Of a stretch of DNA of 64,000 nt, positions 54,170-64,000 are shown piece after piece. Source of the stretch: Thereva unica (Eukaryota > Arthropoda > Insecta > Diptera > Therevidae); assembly GCA_949987705.1 (NCBI GenBank), contig OX465281.1, forward strand, positions 100,162,326 to 100,226,325, read 5' to 3'. Made by a program: the position numbers and the translations under genes. Numbering within the stretch: the first letter of the stretch is position 1; the number at the start of each line of letters is the position of its first letter. The notes under the pieces were generated by a model. It had not been told where the DNA came from and ran no database searches. It saw only the letters and a program-made list of their open reading frames with translations.

Positions 54170-54187
54170 ATCCGGCTCGAAGGACCA
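54170..54187 (-). other. Primer binding site, tRNA-Tyr type
   Basis: Minus strand TGGTCCTTCGAGCCGGAT directly after the 5' LTR. Its complement, ATCCGGCTCGAAGGA plus CCA, equals the 3' end of the insect tRNA-Tyr as I know it. Confidence 0.8.
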
Positions 54188-54770
54188 TGTTTCCGATAGC
54201 TGTTTGCTCTGCTTTTCTTCTGCTGCAAATTATCAAGGGCTGCAAAATTCGTGGACGTCTTCCTTCCTTCGTGGGTCAACGGAAAGTGGTGAAAACGGCC
54301 AACTCATCCCAATCAGAATTTTTCTGGGAAGATCGGGTTGACCTTTTTGCCCTTGCATTTTTCGGGAGACCCTCTCCGATATCCTGTGCCTAGCGGTTAG
54401 GCTCTCTTCACAGGGTGTTACGAGATTACGATATTGTTGTAGATAATGCAGCCCTTGGTGATATGGTTGTCCAAGACAGCTGATTTTTGACAATTCAATT
54501 TGTCACCGGGCTTTTTTTGGTAGTCGAGTGTTTTTGTTTATATTTTCAATTTCGGAAATTTATTTTGGATTTTCTTTAAATCAGGTAAGTAAATCACGTT
54601 CCCTACATTTGATTAATTTAATTTTAGGTCAAATTAGTATTGAAGAGGCATTTTTTTGTATATCTGTACGAGGATCATTATGTAAATAAGGTATGTAGAT
54701 GTTGTTTTTCCTCTAGTCGAATTTCGCTATAATCCGGTCCTTTAACTTTTTTAGGTAGCTCTCCGGAACA
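54188..54770 (-). repeat. 5' LTR of the BEL element
   Basis: 583 bp, one difference from 46516-47098. The target duplication ATGAC follows at 54771. Confidence 0.98.
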
Positions 54771-54775
54771 ATGAC

Positions 54776-54949
54776 TGTTGAAAACTGTATTTATAATTTT
54801 TGGTTTAATTATCTTAACGTCGTCGGGATGCACAAGTTCAGGATTTATAAAAGAGGCTGACGATCCCGTGTCGACCAAGAACTTGAGAGGGCGTCCAAAT
54901 GGTGAAGAGATGTTGATATAGGCCAAGATTGATCCGTGGGTATTGATGT
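54776..54949 (-). pseudogene. Errantivirus 1 protease, N-terminal part
   Basis: Minus strand contains RPLKFLVDTGSSASFI, the D-T-G active site of the retroviral-type protease. Cut at 54775 by the BEL element. The upstream boundary overlaps the end of gag in another frame (54950). Confidence 0.92.
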
Positions 54950-56440
54950 CTATGTATCCGATTGGTTGTTCGAGGCTTTGTTTGGAAAATCCTCGTCCAA
55001 CTCGGCTACATGGATTCTTCTTCCTTCACGATTTGTGTCGCAGTAATAATATTCGTCTAAATTCGGATAGTACCCGTTAGTAGCTTGTGACTCTCTGGGT
55101 TCCTCAGTTATATCAGTTATGTGAAATAATTCTTTGTTATTAGGGTTTGAGTTGTTATTGGAACGAAAGAAGTTGGTCGTTTGTGGTCTCCTTTGAGAAC
55201 GAAATGCAGTGGTTCTTACATTACCTGATGATGTATCCATCGGTTCTGGTTTGGGTTCAGGTGGTCTAAATGGTTGATTTGCAAGCTGCTGAAGTGGAGG
55301 CTGAGGTTGAAATCTCGTGGGTGGTCTGTTGAAGTTAGGGTATGAATTGTAAACTTGACGAGGGAAATTATAAGGGACAAAACGGGGTAAGGGGCCTTGA
55401 TTAAATCTGGGGTTCTGAGGGTAGTTCGTATTCCACGTTCTCTGAGTAAATTTTGGTTTGCTTTGTGTGTTCTGAATTTTACTTACGGGGGAACTAGCAC
55501 TTTCGGATTTGGCATAACATATATTTTGCTCCTTTACACAATAGGAGAAAGCTTCCGCTAGGGTATGTGGTTTCATGGCCCTGATGGTTGAGCCCAATGG
55601 TTCCCTTAAGCCGGACAAAAATGAATTGAGGCACATCTCAGTATATAGGTTTTTCTTGGACGTAACAACGTTTCGGTCCTTTTCATGAATGTTTACGTGA
55701 TTTGTCATGCTAGCTAATAATTCGATGATTTCACTATAGAACTTCTCAACTGTTTGGTTTCCTTGTTTCACTTTATGCAAATCTCTGATTAAAGATGTCT
55801 CATTTCGTTTATCGGCATAGTGGAGAATTAAGTTTTCTTTAATCCTACTCCAGTCTAGTGGAGTTCCGTACATATTAAGTACTTCGTTCGCCGGTCCAGA
55901 TATCTTATTTCGGATTGCTCTTAAGAGTAATTGTCCATAGCCCGTGCCGCTGGTTACCGTAATCATACTAAGAACTTCTACATTGTCCACAAAATCAAAA
56001 AGTAAGCGCGGATTACCGTCGAAAAGAGGTAGGTCTTTAATCGCATCGGGTATTCGTAATGAATTAAAAATATCCATAGAAGTCACGGTCACTACATTAG
56101 AATTTTGGGGTTGTGCAAGATTAGGTGGGACGTTATTTAATGAATTATCTACCATGGTGTCTAATGAACTATTCGAGTCAAGAAAATTAAAAGAGGTATT
56201 ATCACTGGTATTAGTTTCTAAATTTATTTCACAAAGGTGTTCGAGTGAGCGACTTTTAAAATTATCTTGCAATGACCTTGTTTCACTTTTATTAAAATTT
56301 TCACTTGGATTTTCACTAAAACTTTCTTCCTCACTAATATTTTCTAAAGATTTAAAAAGGCCTAGTCTACTTCTCAAGCGTGTAATGATAGGATATGGGT
56401 TAGAACTATTGTTTTTATTTTTCCTTTGGGGGATTGTCAT
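54950..56440 (-). CDS. Errantivirus 1 Gag (496 residues)
   Basis: The ATG at 56440 (MTIPQRKNK) opens an uninterrupted frame to 54950. Residues 1-110 are polar and rich in Asn, Ser and Glu. The capsid-like core follows from about residue 125 (IPDAIKDLPLFDGNPRLLFDF, LLLRAIRNKISGPANEVLN, LHKVKQGNQTVEKFYSEI). The C-terminal 150 residues are rich in Pro, Gln, Arg and Phe (NPRFNQGPLPRFVPYNFPRQ) with no CCHC knuckle, as usual in errantiviruses. Forms the particle and binds RNA. Pol follows by a frame change at the overlap, consistent with -1 frameshifting. Intact, in contrast to pol. Confidence 0.93.
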   Translation of the reverse strand: MTIPQRKNKNNSSNPYPIITRLRSRLGLFKSLENISEEESFSENPSENFNKSETRSLQDNFKSRSLEHLCEINLETNTSDNTSFNFLDSNSSLDTMVDNSLNNVPPNLAQPQNSNVVTVTSMDIFNSLRIPDAIKDLPLFDGNPRLLFDFVDNVEVLSMITVTSGTGYGQLLLRAIRNKISGPANEVLNMYGTPLDWSRIKENLILHYADKRNETSLIRDLHKVKQGNQTVEKFYSEIIELLASMTNHVNIHEKDRNVVTSKKNLYTEMCLNSFLSGLREPLGSTIRAMKPHTLAEAFSYCVKEQNICYAKSESASSPVSKIQNTQSKPKFTQRTWNTNYPQNPRFNQGPLPRFVPYNFPRQVYNSYPNFNRPPTRFQPQPPLQQLANQPFRPPEPKPEPMDTSSGNVRTTAFRSQRRPQTTNFFRSNNNSNPNNKELFHITDITEEPRESQATNGYYPNLDEYYYCDTNREGRRIHVAELDEDFPNKASNNQSDT

Positions 56441-56810
56441 AGGATATATTGTAATATAGGAAAGTATTCAAAATTTGACTTACGTGAATATTACTAGTTG
56501 GTAGCGGGGGTAAAACATCCTTCGTAGAGATTGACAATTAAGAGCTGGAGCTCAACGTGTCCTGCGCTGGTTCTTTCCAGTAAGCCGCCGGATGACCAAA
56601 ATTGCGCTTCTGTCCTTCGTCCTTCTGTTTCGCTGGGCTTCGTAGCTAGTTGTAAATAATCCGATAAGCCGTCGGACACAACATTCACTATTTCACTACA
56701 GCGTTATAATACCGATAAACCGTCGGTACGAAAATTTCAATACTCGATAAACCGTCGAGATTTTGTTTTCAATTTCACAGTTAATGACGAGGACTGGACT
56801 GTTTGCCAAT
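56441..56810 (-). other. Errantivirus 1 leader with repeated stem-loops
   Basis: Non-coding leader. Three hairpins with a constant 7-nt loop (TAAGCCG or TAAACCG on the plus strand) and different complementary stems: 56660-56676, 56710-56728 and 56743-56759, plus a weaker fourth at 56577-56591. Confidence 0.75.
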
Positions 56811-56826
56811 CCTACCGACTGCGCCA
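56811..56826 (-). other. Primer binding site, tRNA-Ser type
   Basis: Minus strand TGGCGCAGTCGGTAGG, overlapping the LTR end by one T, the known PBS type of the 17.6/297 errantivirus group. Confidence 0.92.
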
Positions 56827-57284
56827 ATTACGTTTACCGCCCGACTTTAAACCAAAAAAAATATAATTTCCGTTCAAGTATTTATTACAAGTCTTTAAAT
56901 ATTTATTTTAATTTAACATTAATTTTAACTATTGAATTTACTACTATCCAAGATATTATAATTGTAACTTTTATTAGAGATTTATGATTTGAAATTTATC
57001 TTAACACCACGACGCCAGAACTAAAAGTGAAGTTAACATAAAAATCAAAAGTTGAAATCAATAAAATGAACTTGATTAACCTGATACAAAAATGTGCAAT
57101 CTAAAACCTAAATGAGTGCATGTTAACATTATTCTAAGAATTTATTAAGAAATTAATAAAAATGATTATTTAGCGTCTGGTTATTGATTTAAATTCTTAC
57201 AACTAAATTGCTGACGCAAGGGCATGTGCCGGAAGGTGAATACAGGTGCGCACAGGTAACATGCACTAGATTGGGCATGTAACT
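56826..57284 (-). repeat. 5' LTR of errantivirus 1
   Basis: 459 bp, identical to 38386-38844; supplies promoter and start site for the minus-strand transcript. Confidence 0.97.
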
Positions 57285-58564
57285 CGCGCGCACACAGAAA
57301 GCGGAGCGGAGCTGAGCTTATCCGAGCTGACCGGAGCTGAGCTTATTGGTGCGCACACCAAAATCGGAGCGGAGAAGAGCATTTGGGAATTTACGTAGAA
57401 TTATGTTTGCTTCATTATTTGGGTCATAATTCATTATACGAGTTGATTTAAAATGGTATCTTCAAAATTGCAAAGAAGTATTTTATGTGAAAATTCATTT
57501 TTACGAAAACAATATATTTTAAGAAAAAAAAAAGGATATGGGTACAACAACCTAAATAAAATTTTTACTTCAGCCCAATTTCCTAGAAAACCTTTTCGAA
57601 TTCCATGTACAGAATTTTTCTAAAGAATTTTTCATTCGGAATCATTTTTACGCGCTGAGACAATTGCCACAAAACCACCCAGCAAACCACATGTAATGCA
57701 TAGAACAAAGAAATGCATTCGCCGTACATTACAAGTAAGCTATCTGAAAGTTATCAATCAGCGACTGCTTACAAGTGCCTTACAAATACATTACAAGCAA
57801 TGTATTAAATTGTTAGGATTTTGGGGATTCAAAAGCGTATTATAAAGGGCCAAATACACGAGCACTCCATTCCGCCACGCTAACAAATTTTTGTTGGAGT
57901 CTTCAGTAATTAAGCTAATAAAATCGTATCTCATTACAGATAGCATACATACTGAAAATTATTAATTTGCTATTTTCGAGAGAGATATGAGGGCGACTAT
58001 ACGGACGTCACATGGTAGAACACATATCCAGAAATTCAGGGCATCTAAAATACAAAGTTCAACATAAAATTATAATAAATTTTGTTTTAAAAAAATATTT
58101 TATTATTAAATGCATTTTTAGTCGATTAGAATCAATGCATTTTTTCCTAGGGCAATCCTAATGCTATTCAATACATTTTATTAGTTTTATGAAATGCCTT
58201 TTGCAATGCTTTTCCCACATCTATAAAATGTATTTGTAATTTATTATTTATGCATTACATACTTCTATATGAAATATATTGTTAATGCATTACAAGCAAT
58301 GCATTTCATCCTAGGACATGCCTAATGTGTTTTAATGCATTCCGTATTACTTACAAAATGCTTTCTGTAATGAATTTCATTCATTTCTGAAGTGTATTGT
58401 GAATTCATTTTGTATGCATTCGTGGTTTACTGGGCAGCAAGAAAAATCAACTCCGCTCCGCCAGTAGCTGATCAGCTCCGCTCAGCTTACAGTGTGCGCA
58501 GTAATGGGGATTTTAATGTAAAGTTAGGGCAGAGCTGATAAGCTCCGCTTTCTGTGTGCGCGAG
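57285..58564. mobile_element. Harbinger-like element 2, right part
   Basis: Terminal repeats CGCGCACACAGAAAGCGGAG (left) and complement (ends 58564). The left tip (GGGCGCG, 38379-38385) was separated from it by the errantivirus insertion. Subterminal GGAGCTGAGC / GCTCAGCTCC motifs are repeated. The interior is rich in ATGCATT and CATTACAAG repeats; no transposase frame. Similarity of the GACACAAAGAAAGC and GCACACAGAAAGC ends suggests kinship with 37708-38375, but a matching TTA duplication is not seen on the right (TAA). Confidence 0.65.
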
Positions 58565-58712
58565 TAATAGAACTCGAGACACGACGAGATAAAAAAATAA
58601 TAAATTTAAAACGTTATAAATTTCTCTTTATTAATATTCTTTACAATTCGAATCGACTTTATTCTTGTGAGTTAAAATAAGAACTGAGCTTTCTTTATTT
58701 TACATTAAAAAT
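58565..58712. other. Unassigned 148-bp segment
   Basis: AT-rich, contains AATAAAGTCGATTCG on the minus strand. Possibly an LTR or UTR piece; nothing firm. Confidence 0.3.
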
Positions 58713-59477
58713 GATCCCATCAAAAAAACATTAAAAATGTGAATTAGAAGTTCGTGGGCCCGGAAATTATTTATTGGGACAGTTTAAAACACACTTATAA
58801 CAAAAAGAAGTGATATGGATTAGTCAAGATGAATCGTTAATAGCATGAAATAATTAAACACGTGCATTTACGAACGAATTCAAAGAAATTATACAACTGC
58901 CAATTTTTATTTAAAACTCAATAAAGTATTATCAACCGCGAAAAAGTTGGCTGACGCGATCGTTGTAGGTATACCTAGCATGAATCTTTGCTGAATGCAG
59001 TGTGGCTCAGTCTATAGTATTTCTAATAAAATTTGTTACATTTCGAAGGACAGCTAAGATTCATGCTCTAAAATTGTTGTAAAATTCCTTTGAATTCGTT
59101 CGTAAATGCACGTGTTTAATTATTTCATGCTATTAACGATTCATCTTGACTAATCCATATCACTTCTTTTTGTTATAAGTGTGTTTTAAACTGTCCCAAT
59201 AAATAATTTCCGGGCCCACGAACTTCTAATTCACATTTTTAATGTTTTTTTGATGGGATATCACTCTTTTTTGTTTTAATACATTCTAAAATAAAAAATA
59301 AATAATCTTCTGTAAAACGAAATATTATGTATTTAATTGTTCATTATATTTTTTTATTTATTTGATAAGTAGGTAATAACAAAATAACAAAATGCAGGAA
59401 TTCAAATTAATATTATTGCCTTTGTAAAAAAAAGCATAAGCTCCTTTCGAGTTTCTCGGCCAAGATTTTTTTTGTAT
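58713..59477 (-). repeat. 750-bp repeat, copy B, with long-TIR MITE
   Basis: Inverted copy of 34307-35056: the MITE part is 58713-59260 (ends ATCCCATC, arms ~190 bp), followed by the part ending at CTCGGCCAAGATTTTT (59454-59470). Its right end abuts the endonuclease gene of a non-LTR element. Confidence 0.85.
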
Positions 59478-59702
59478 GTACTAACTCCTCCCGTTCTTCT
59501 ATTATTTGAATTGCATCGCACCATTTCATAGTTTGTTATTTTTAATTCATTTTCTTCTACTTCTTCCGTCACATGGGTTTCCGTTAGACATAATATTTTT
59601 GGTTTAAATTTTACAACTAAGTCATCAATTTCGTCTTTATGCTTTAAAAAACCTTGTGCATTTAATGAAAGGATGAATGGCCTACCTGTTTTGCTTGCCT
59701 GA
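59478..59702 (-). pseudogene. Non-LTR ORF2 endonuclease, N-terminal fragment
   Basis: Minus strand reads GRPFILSLNAQGFLKHKDEI, PKILCLTETHVTEE (catalytic Glu of the AP-endonuclease fold) and RRTGGVSTY, then ends at the junction with repeat copy B near 59478. Roughly 75 residues of about 230. Confidence 0.85.
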
Positions 59703-59713
59703 TATTTTCGTTG

Positions 59714-61004
59714 CTAATCTTGTCCATACTGTATACTCTTTCTATTTCTGCTAACTATTCTTTGGTACGATTCACATTTAAAATCTGTCGCTTCATGGTC
59801 TGTTTTTACACCTTCCAGTTTGAATTTATCTACTATGTTTGAACAATTTACACATTTTTTAACGTCCGATGAACATTCCGATACGTCGTGGTTGCCACCG
59901 CATCTTCGACAGCGTTTTTCATTTTTGCAATCACTCGCGATATGGTCGAACCCGCAACACTTAAAACATCTTTTTACACTCACGTGGTCGTAAACTGGGC
60001 TGTTTATCCACCCCACTCTCACACGTTGTTTTTCCACCAGCAGCTTGTGATCTGTTTCCATAATCATCGTCGTTCCGTTTTCTTGTGTTCGCTGTTTTTT
60101 GATGATCTTCATTTTCCATGTTGCTCTGTCTTCGATTTCATTTTGTGTTTTGAATCTCTTGATGAATTCCGCTTCTTCTTCTTCTTCTCTCCCTATCTCT
60201 TCTTCAATACCTACTATTTTTACTTTTGGCAGCTTTTTGTTCGGTGCATATACTTTATATTGTGGACCAAGATTTTCTTTCAGCACTCCCGTAAAAATTG
60301 CTCTGTCTTCACTTTTTTGGCATTCAATTATTACTTTTCCCTTCGCAGCTTTCACTATATTATCCACACCAATTCCCAGCTCCATTATGTTGATATTGTT
60401 TTTCATCGTTGACTTCACTTGTCTTGTCTTCCACTGGTTGTACTACTATTTCTTCTCTTTGACTTTTCTTGGCTATTTGTGAATACGTTGGTTTTTTAAT
60501 TCTCCTTTGCTCCGCCTCTCTGTTATTTTTGTCTGCATCAGTTTTCTTCTCGTACTGTTCCACTTGCATGTTCGTTTTCACCAGTTGTGCTTTCAGTGTT
60601 TCTATCTCTGCCTTCAAGATCTTCGTAGCTTTTTCTACCTCTTTCTCCACTATTTCTTGCATGATTTCTTTTAATTTTACTCCGACGATTTCTTGTAAGA
60701 TATTTAACTTCATTTTTTCCATTTGTTCTCGGATCACTGTTGCCAATTTATTTTCCATATTTGTATGCTCTCCTTCTACGATCTCTTCATCCTGTTTCCT
60801 CTCTTCATCCTCCTTTCCGTTGTTTTTTACATTGTAACTTTCAATCTTCGCAGTGCATTGTATCAGCAGAAGAATCATCTCATTGTACACTTTATGCAAT
60901 GAAACACATCCCGGGTGGAAGTGTTTCATACACCTTGTGCAATAATTCACCTCCGTGTGTATCGTTTTTTTACATTTATCACAATTTCGTTTCATTCTTT
61001 CCAT
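59714..61004 (-). pseudogene. Non-LTR ORF1 (zinc finger, coiled coil, CCHC), one frameshift
   Basis: ATG at 61004. The N-terminus is a Cys/His-rich finger of PHD or RING type (CDKCKKTIHTEVNYCTRC, then HFHPGC). A long helical, Lys/Glu-rich coiled coil follows at about residues 60-165. Near 60390-60418 the frame changes (frames 60360-61004 and 59714-60418 overlap by 59 bases), most simply a one-base indel. Then come an RRM-like region and two CCHC knuckles (CFKCCGFDHIASDC, CRRCGGNHDVSEC) plus CVNC. This is a nucleic-acid-binding ORF1 chaperone that packages element RNA. A finger at the N-terminus is known in some CR1- and Jockey-group ORF1s. Confidence 0.85.
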
Positions 61005-61440
61005 TTTATTTGATTTTGTACTTTTTTAGTTTTTTGGTTCTCATGAGTGTTCCAAGTTAATTTCTTATTTAAATGACTTCGAAAACGTGTATGTACACAA
61101 AATTTAACCAACACACACTCCAAAAATTGACACACGTCAAATGATTTTTTTAAGGTTTTCTTCACTCGTGCCCGTGTTTGTTTATATCACTAAAAACTAT
61201 TTTTAATGCACTTAATACCGCTAATGTTATTACTATTATTCACATTACATAAAATATTTATAAATATTTGAGATGAAAACACTTTATTTCCTGTTAAAAC
61301 TATAGCAATTTTACTTCAGACGCGACGCGACTTGACAGCAGTCATTGACCTTTGAGTGCCTGAATAACTCTGTTGTTAATGAGCTCTATGATAGGGCTAA
61401 CATACAGCCTCTCCTCTCGTACCTCCAAGAGGATGCGCCA
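61005..61440. other. 5' UTR/flank of the non-LTR element
   Basis: No gene. The exact 5' end of the retrotransposon is unclear, probably near 61330. Confidence 0.4.
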
Positions 61441-61466
61441 TTTTGTTTATTTTTTTTTTTTTTTTC

Positions 61467-61790
61467 AAAATCTGATAACGGATTCTTACTCAGTGACCCT
61501 GAAAACCCCCATATGCCAATTTTTATCAAATTTGCTTAAATTTTCATAAAGCTAGTCACCATATTGGATCCGCCATTTTGTTTTTTGAAAATCTGATAAC
61601 GGATTCTAACTCAGCGACCGCGAAAACCCCCATATACCGGTTTTCATCAAATTTGCTTAATTTTTCATAAAGCTGGTCGCCATATTGGATCCGCCATTTT
61701 GTTTTTTGAAAATCTGATAACGGATTCTTACTCAGCGACCCATATACCGATTTTCATAAAAAAATAATTTTTCTTACGGTAGTAAATTAA
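61467..61790. repeat. 121-bp tandem repeat, about 2.6 copies
   Basis: Anchor AAAATCTGATAACGGATTCT at 61467, 61588 and 61709 (period 121). Units also contain CATATTGGATCCGCCATTTT. Confidence 0.92.
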
Positions 61791-61799
61791 TTTTGTCCA

Positions 61800-62215
61800 G
61801 ATTTTGGGGATTTCAGACCACTGTGCGTCGGTCCGTTACATCCACTGTTGAGTTAATGACACCTTCACTATACACTCAAAATCACAGCAGCAATTAGTTT
61901 AATTAGTTTATTTTGCGTGCACTTTCACGTCGCAATTTGTAATTAAAAATTGTTCCTGGCACAAAAAAAAACTTGATTGCGTTTGGATTTGTTTTGAGGT
62001 TTTGATTAGTGAGTGACGGTTTTTAAGCTCGTTTTATTTTAAGTGGGTGGCGACAGCACACGCTCCACGTCCGCACACCGGCATCGGTTACGAATTTTCA
62101 TATGCCCGTAATAATGACAATCCCAGTGCGCATGAAGAATGGGAATTGAAATTGCCTCCACCCCTTCGCCCATGTGCTCGTTAGATTTCAGATCTTTAGT
62201 TAATATAATACCCTT
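61800..62215. other. Intergenic, no gene seen
   Basis: Contains a direct repeat-like TTAGTTTAATTAGTTTA; a 103-codon minus frame (62039-62350) crosses the (TA)n run and is not a gene. Confidence 0.4.
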
Positions 62216-62227
62216 GTGTATATATGT

Positions 62228-62290
<63 letters not shown>

Positions 62291-62295
62291 AGGAT
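62216..62295. repeat. (TA)n microsatellite inside a palindrome
   Basis: About 27 TA units (62231-62284), flanked by CCTTGTGTATATAT and its mirror complement ATATACACACAAGG, so the whole block can fold as one hairpin. Confidence 0.95.
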
Positions 62296-62299
62296 AATA

Positions 62300-63690
62300 C
62301 TTCGTTATGGAATCATTGAATGCGACATGATTCCCCCCGGCTTCAATCAAAAATCAGTTCACTCTTCCGACTGACATGATTTTCGGACACAGGAACAAGT
62401 GTTCGAAAAGTTTTCCGGGTAGGTAGAATGTGGGTACATACCATTGAGCAAATGGAGTTTTTGTTTTTACAGCATTGATTGTCACAATAAAATCTCTCTT
62501 TTAGACGTTTAACTCTCTTGTAGACACCGAAGATTTCCTAGTTTGTTGGTAAGGGTGCTACCTCTTCTACAAAACCGGGATTATGGTATACCTGCTTATT
62601 TTTCTACTGAGCCTGAGGGTGTTTGTAAAGAGAGTGGACTTTCTCAATTATGAATAATCGTCCCAACAGCCGTGTTCACAAAACTGACGAACTGTCTTTC
62701 TCGATTACATGACCTTATTAAATTAATATCTGAAAAAATTCGAGCAACCGAAAATGTCCTCTTTTGTAAATACACACAGAAAATAAAATTCAAACATTGC
62801 CATCATGTTCTTAACTTGCTCTTTTGAGTCTAATATATCGATATATGTAGTTGCTTCTGTAATAATCACATCCTTGCTTCAATGCTCTGCAATCGGGATA
62901 CCATTCATTTTGTATAGATACATTTAATTTGTTAATGTTGAATATTATTGATATACTCCCGCATTTCAATTAAACAAAATTAAATACCTCCCAGACAGAT
63001 TTAAATCTTCTTACGATTTAATTCAAATGTCTGAATCGCAACAAGCTACCCCTGGCTACCATTAACCCGTTATCCGTTCTTTATACAAAAGTAATTTTCA
63101 GTAATTAAAAAATGCATTCACCACTCTCACGCTAGCTTAATTCTATCCATTTGAATACATCTAGTAAAGCCCCATAATATGCTTCGAAAGGGGTGGGCTA
63201 TGGGGAGCCGGCAAGAACTCTCATGTCCTTTACAATTCCAGAAGGCGTCCTGCAGTTTCATAGGACCCCGCGGAGTGTTTCATAATGAGTAAATTTTTAA
63301 TGATGGACTTAATTTAAGCTTCGACGGGGTAGAACGAGGACGAGTATGAATATGTACGTACAGACGGCATTGCATATTCACGTTAATTGTATTTGATGTT
63401 TTTAATACTTTATAAGTTGCCTTTCGTTGTTGGTTTTCATTTTTTGCTTGTTTGGAAGGTTAAATTGCAAATAAATATTTTTGTCAACATAATTTGAATT
63501 AGCTATGGAAATATTTTTTGCTTATGCAATTTTTAAAGAATTTGGTATTTCATAAACAGGCCCGGCTCTTGTTTTTTTGCGTCCAGTGAAGTATGCCATA
63601 TTGCGCCCCCTCAGCTATTCATTTTTGGATCGCAGTGAAGAACAATGGAAAAACACACAAATGCTCTGTGCATGGGAGATATAAATTGCA
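62300..63690. other. Intergenic, no gene seen
   Basis: No frame of note, no RNA gene, no repeat recognised. This is the least repeat-like stretch of the window and may be original host intergenic or intronic DNA. Confidence 0.45.
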
Positions 63691-63714
63691 CAGTTTGCGT
63701 AAAAGTCTTTCATC

Positions 63715-63960
63715 AAGTTAATCTATATAAATATAATTGGAGTGTCTGCCTGCGATTTCAAAATAATTGTGTTTTTCTAAGTTCATATGGTTATTTACAT
63801 CTTATTAAAACAAAATCACGCATTTTTAAAATTTTTTTCTGTCTGTATGTCTGTCTGTATGTCTGTCTGTTTGTTCGGGCTAATCTCGGAAACGGCTGGT
63901 CCGATCGGTATAGGACTTTCACTGGAAGATTCAGTATTTTTGCGAGCATGTTTTAGGCTG
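63715..63960 (+). repeat. Dispersed TGTCTG-type repeat module
   Basis: AATCTATATAAATATAATTG, then TGTCTGTATGTCTGTCTGTA and GGAAACGGCTGGTCCGATCG. Structurally like the module at 5527-5672 (leader block, (TCTG)n run, CCGAT block). The 103-codon frame across it is a chance frame. Confidence 0.6.
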
Positions 63961-64000
63961 TTTGTAAATCCTTTATATTTGCTTTATCTGTGTGTATGTA

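Larger units (their letters stand above)
46516..54770 (-). mobile_element. Pao/BEL LTR retrotransposon, apparently intact
   Basis: 8255 bp, with two 583-bp LTRs that differ at one position by eye (T versus G near 47065 / 54737), the 5-bp target duplication ATGAC (46511-46515, 54771-54775), a tRNA-Tyr PBS, a PPT and one uninterrupted 1766-codon polyprotein. It is inserted in the protease of errantivirus 1. The near-identical LTRs and open frame indicate very recent insertion and possible activity. Confidence 0.98.
38386..57284 (-). mobile_element. Errantivirus 1 (env-bearing Gypsy), full length with three nested insertions
   Basis: Both 459-bp LTRs, 4-bp target duplication CGCG (38382-38385 and 57285-57288), PBS, PPT, gag, pol and env are present. 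The span is 18.9 kb, but removing the BEL element (46516-54770), the foldback (44858-46353) and the small DNA element (40688-41933) leaves about 7.9 kb, normal for errantiviruses. The LTRs are identical by eye. Pol carries a stop, two frameshifts and the three insertions; gag and env are open. It landed near the left end of a Harbinger-like element. Confidence 0.97.
59478..61330 (-). mobile_element. Jockey-type non-LTR retrotransposon, 5' part
   Basis: Minus strand: 5' UTR (about 61005-61330), ORF1 (59714-61004, one frameshift), and the start of the ORF2 endonuclease (59478-59700), then cut by repeat copy B. Having the 5' end preserved and the 3' end lost is unusual for non-LTR elements and shows that a later event removed the rest. 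Confidence 0.85.

Noticed and set aside
58565..58712. Possible continuation of errantivirus 2 RNase H beyond the Harbinger-like elements
   Set aside because: A short SR-V-L match appears in one frame, but the upstream bases do not read as RNase H, so the link is not supported.
62039..62350. 103-codon minus-strand frame
   Set aside because: Its centre is a (TA)n run read as alternating Ile-Tyr; not a gene.

Overview
This is a transposon graveyard from an insect genome. The evidence is errantivirus-type Gypsy elements with envelope genes, a Pao/BEL element primed by an insect-type tRNA-Tyr, Helentron helicase-endonuclease genes, Jockey/CR1- and RTE-type non-LTR retrotransposons, hAT and PIF/Harbinger DNA elements, and long AT-rich stretches. 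I found no gene that I can call a single-copy host gene, no tRNA or rRNA gene and no bacterial feature. I cannot name the species.

Layout. 1-3390 is the 5' part of a Gypsy/errantivirus element (minus strand, running off the window edge). 3440-7180 holds foldback elements and a dispersed repeat family. 7310-9302 is a non-LTR retrotransposon (plus) and 12966-13920 another (minus). Their 3' ends face each other across two head-to-head arrays of a 118-bp satellite (9303-12985). 14447-17432 is a DNA element with 4-bp target duplications, a small two-exon gene and a nested RTE. 19721-23575 is a large foldback element holding a broken transposon-type gene, which is itself split by another foldback element. 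23590-29700 is a decayed Helentron interrupted by a hAT element, which carries a 3-kb TIR element, which in turn carries a second Helentron fragment. 30148-32561 is a foldback element with 146-bp repeat arms. 33000-34200 is a satellite with a switch from a 240-bp dimer to a 128-bp monomer. 35057-37707 is a fragment of a second errantivirus.

38386-57284 is a third, full-length errantivirus (minus strand, identical 459-bp LTRs, CGCG target duplication). It is interrupted by an intact-looking 8255-bp Pao/BEL element (46516-54770, ATGAC duplication), a 1.5-kb foldback element (44858-46353) and a 1246-bp element (40688-41933) related to the one at 14447-17432. It sits inside a Harbinger-like element that resumes at 57285-58564. 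58713-59477 is an inverted copy of 34307-35056. 59478-61004 is ORF1 plus the start of ORF2 of another non-LTR element. The last 2.6 kb holds minor repeats.

The only coding units that look potentially functional are the 1766-residue BEL polyprotein, the errantivirus gag and env frames, and the small two-exon gene at 15244-15810. The most interesting candidate for something undescribed is the pair of elements at 14447-17432 and 40688-41933. They share a GGGTG terminal repeat start, 4-bp AT-rich target duplications, an internal array of a short GC-rich motif and a small protein with a KVH-x-F-x-W signature. Also notable are stem-loops with covarying stems in the errantivirus leader, and paired elements that show 4- and 8-bp duplication scars. 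All family names rest on motifs read by eye; no database search was run.
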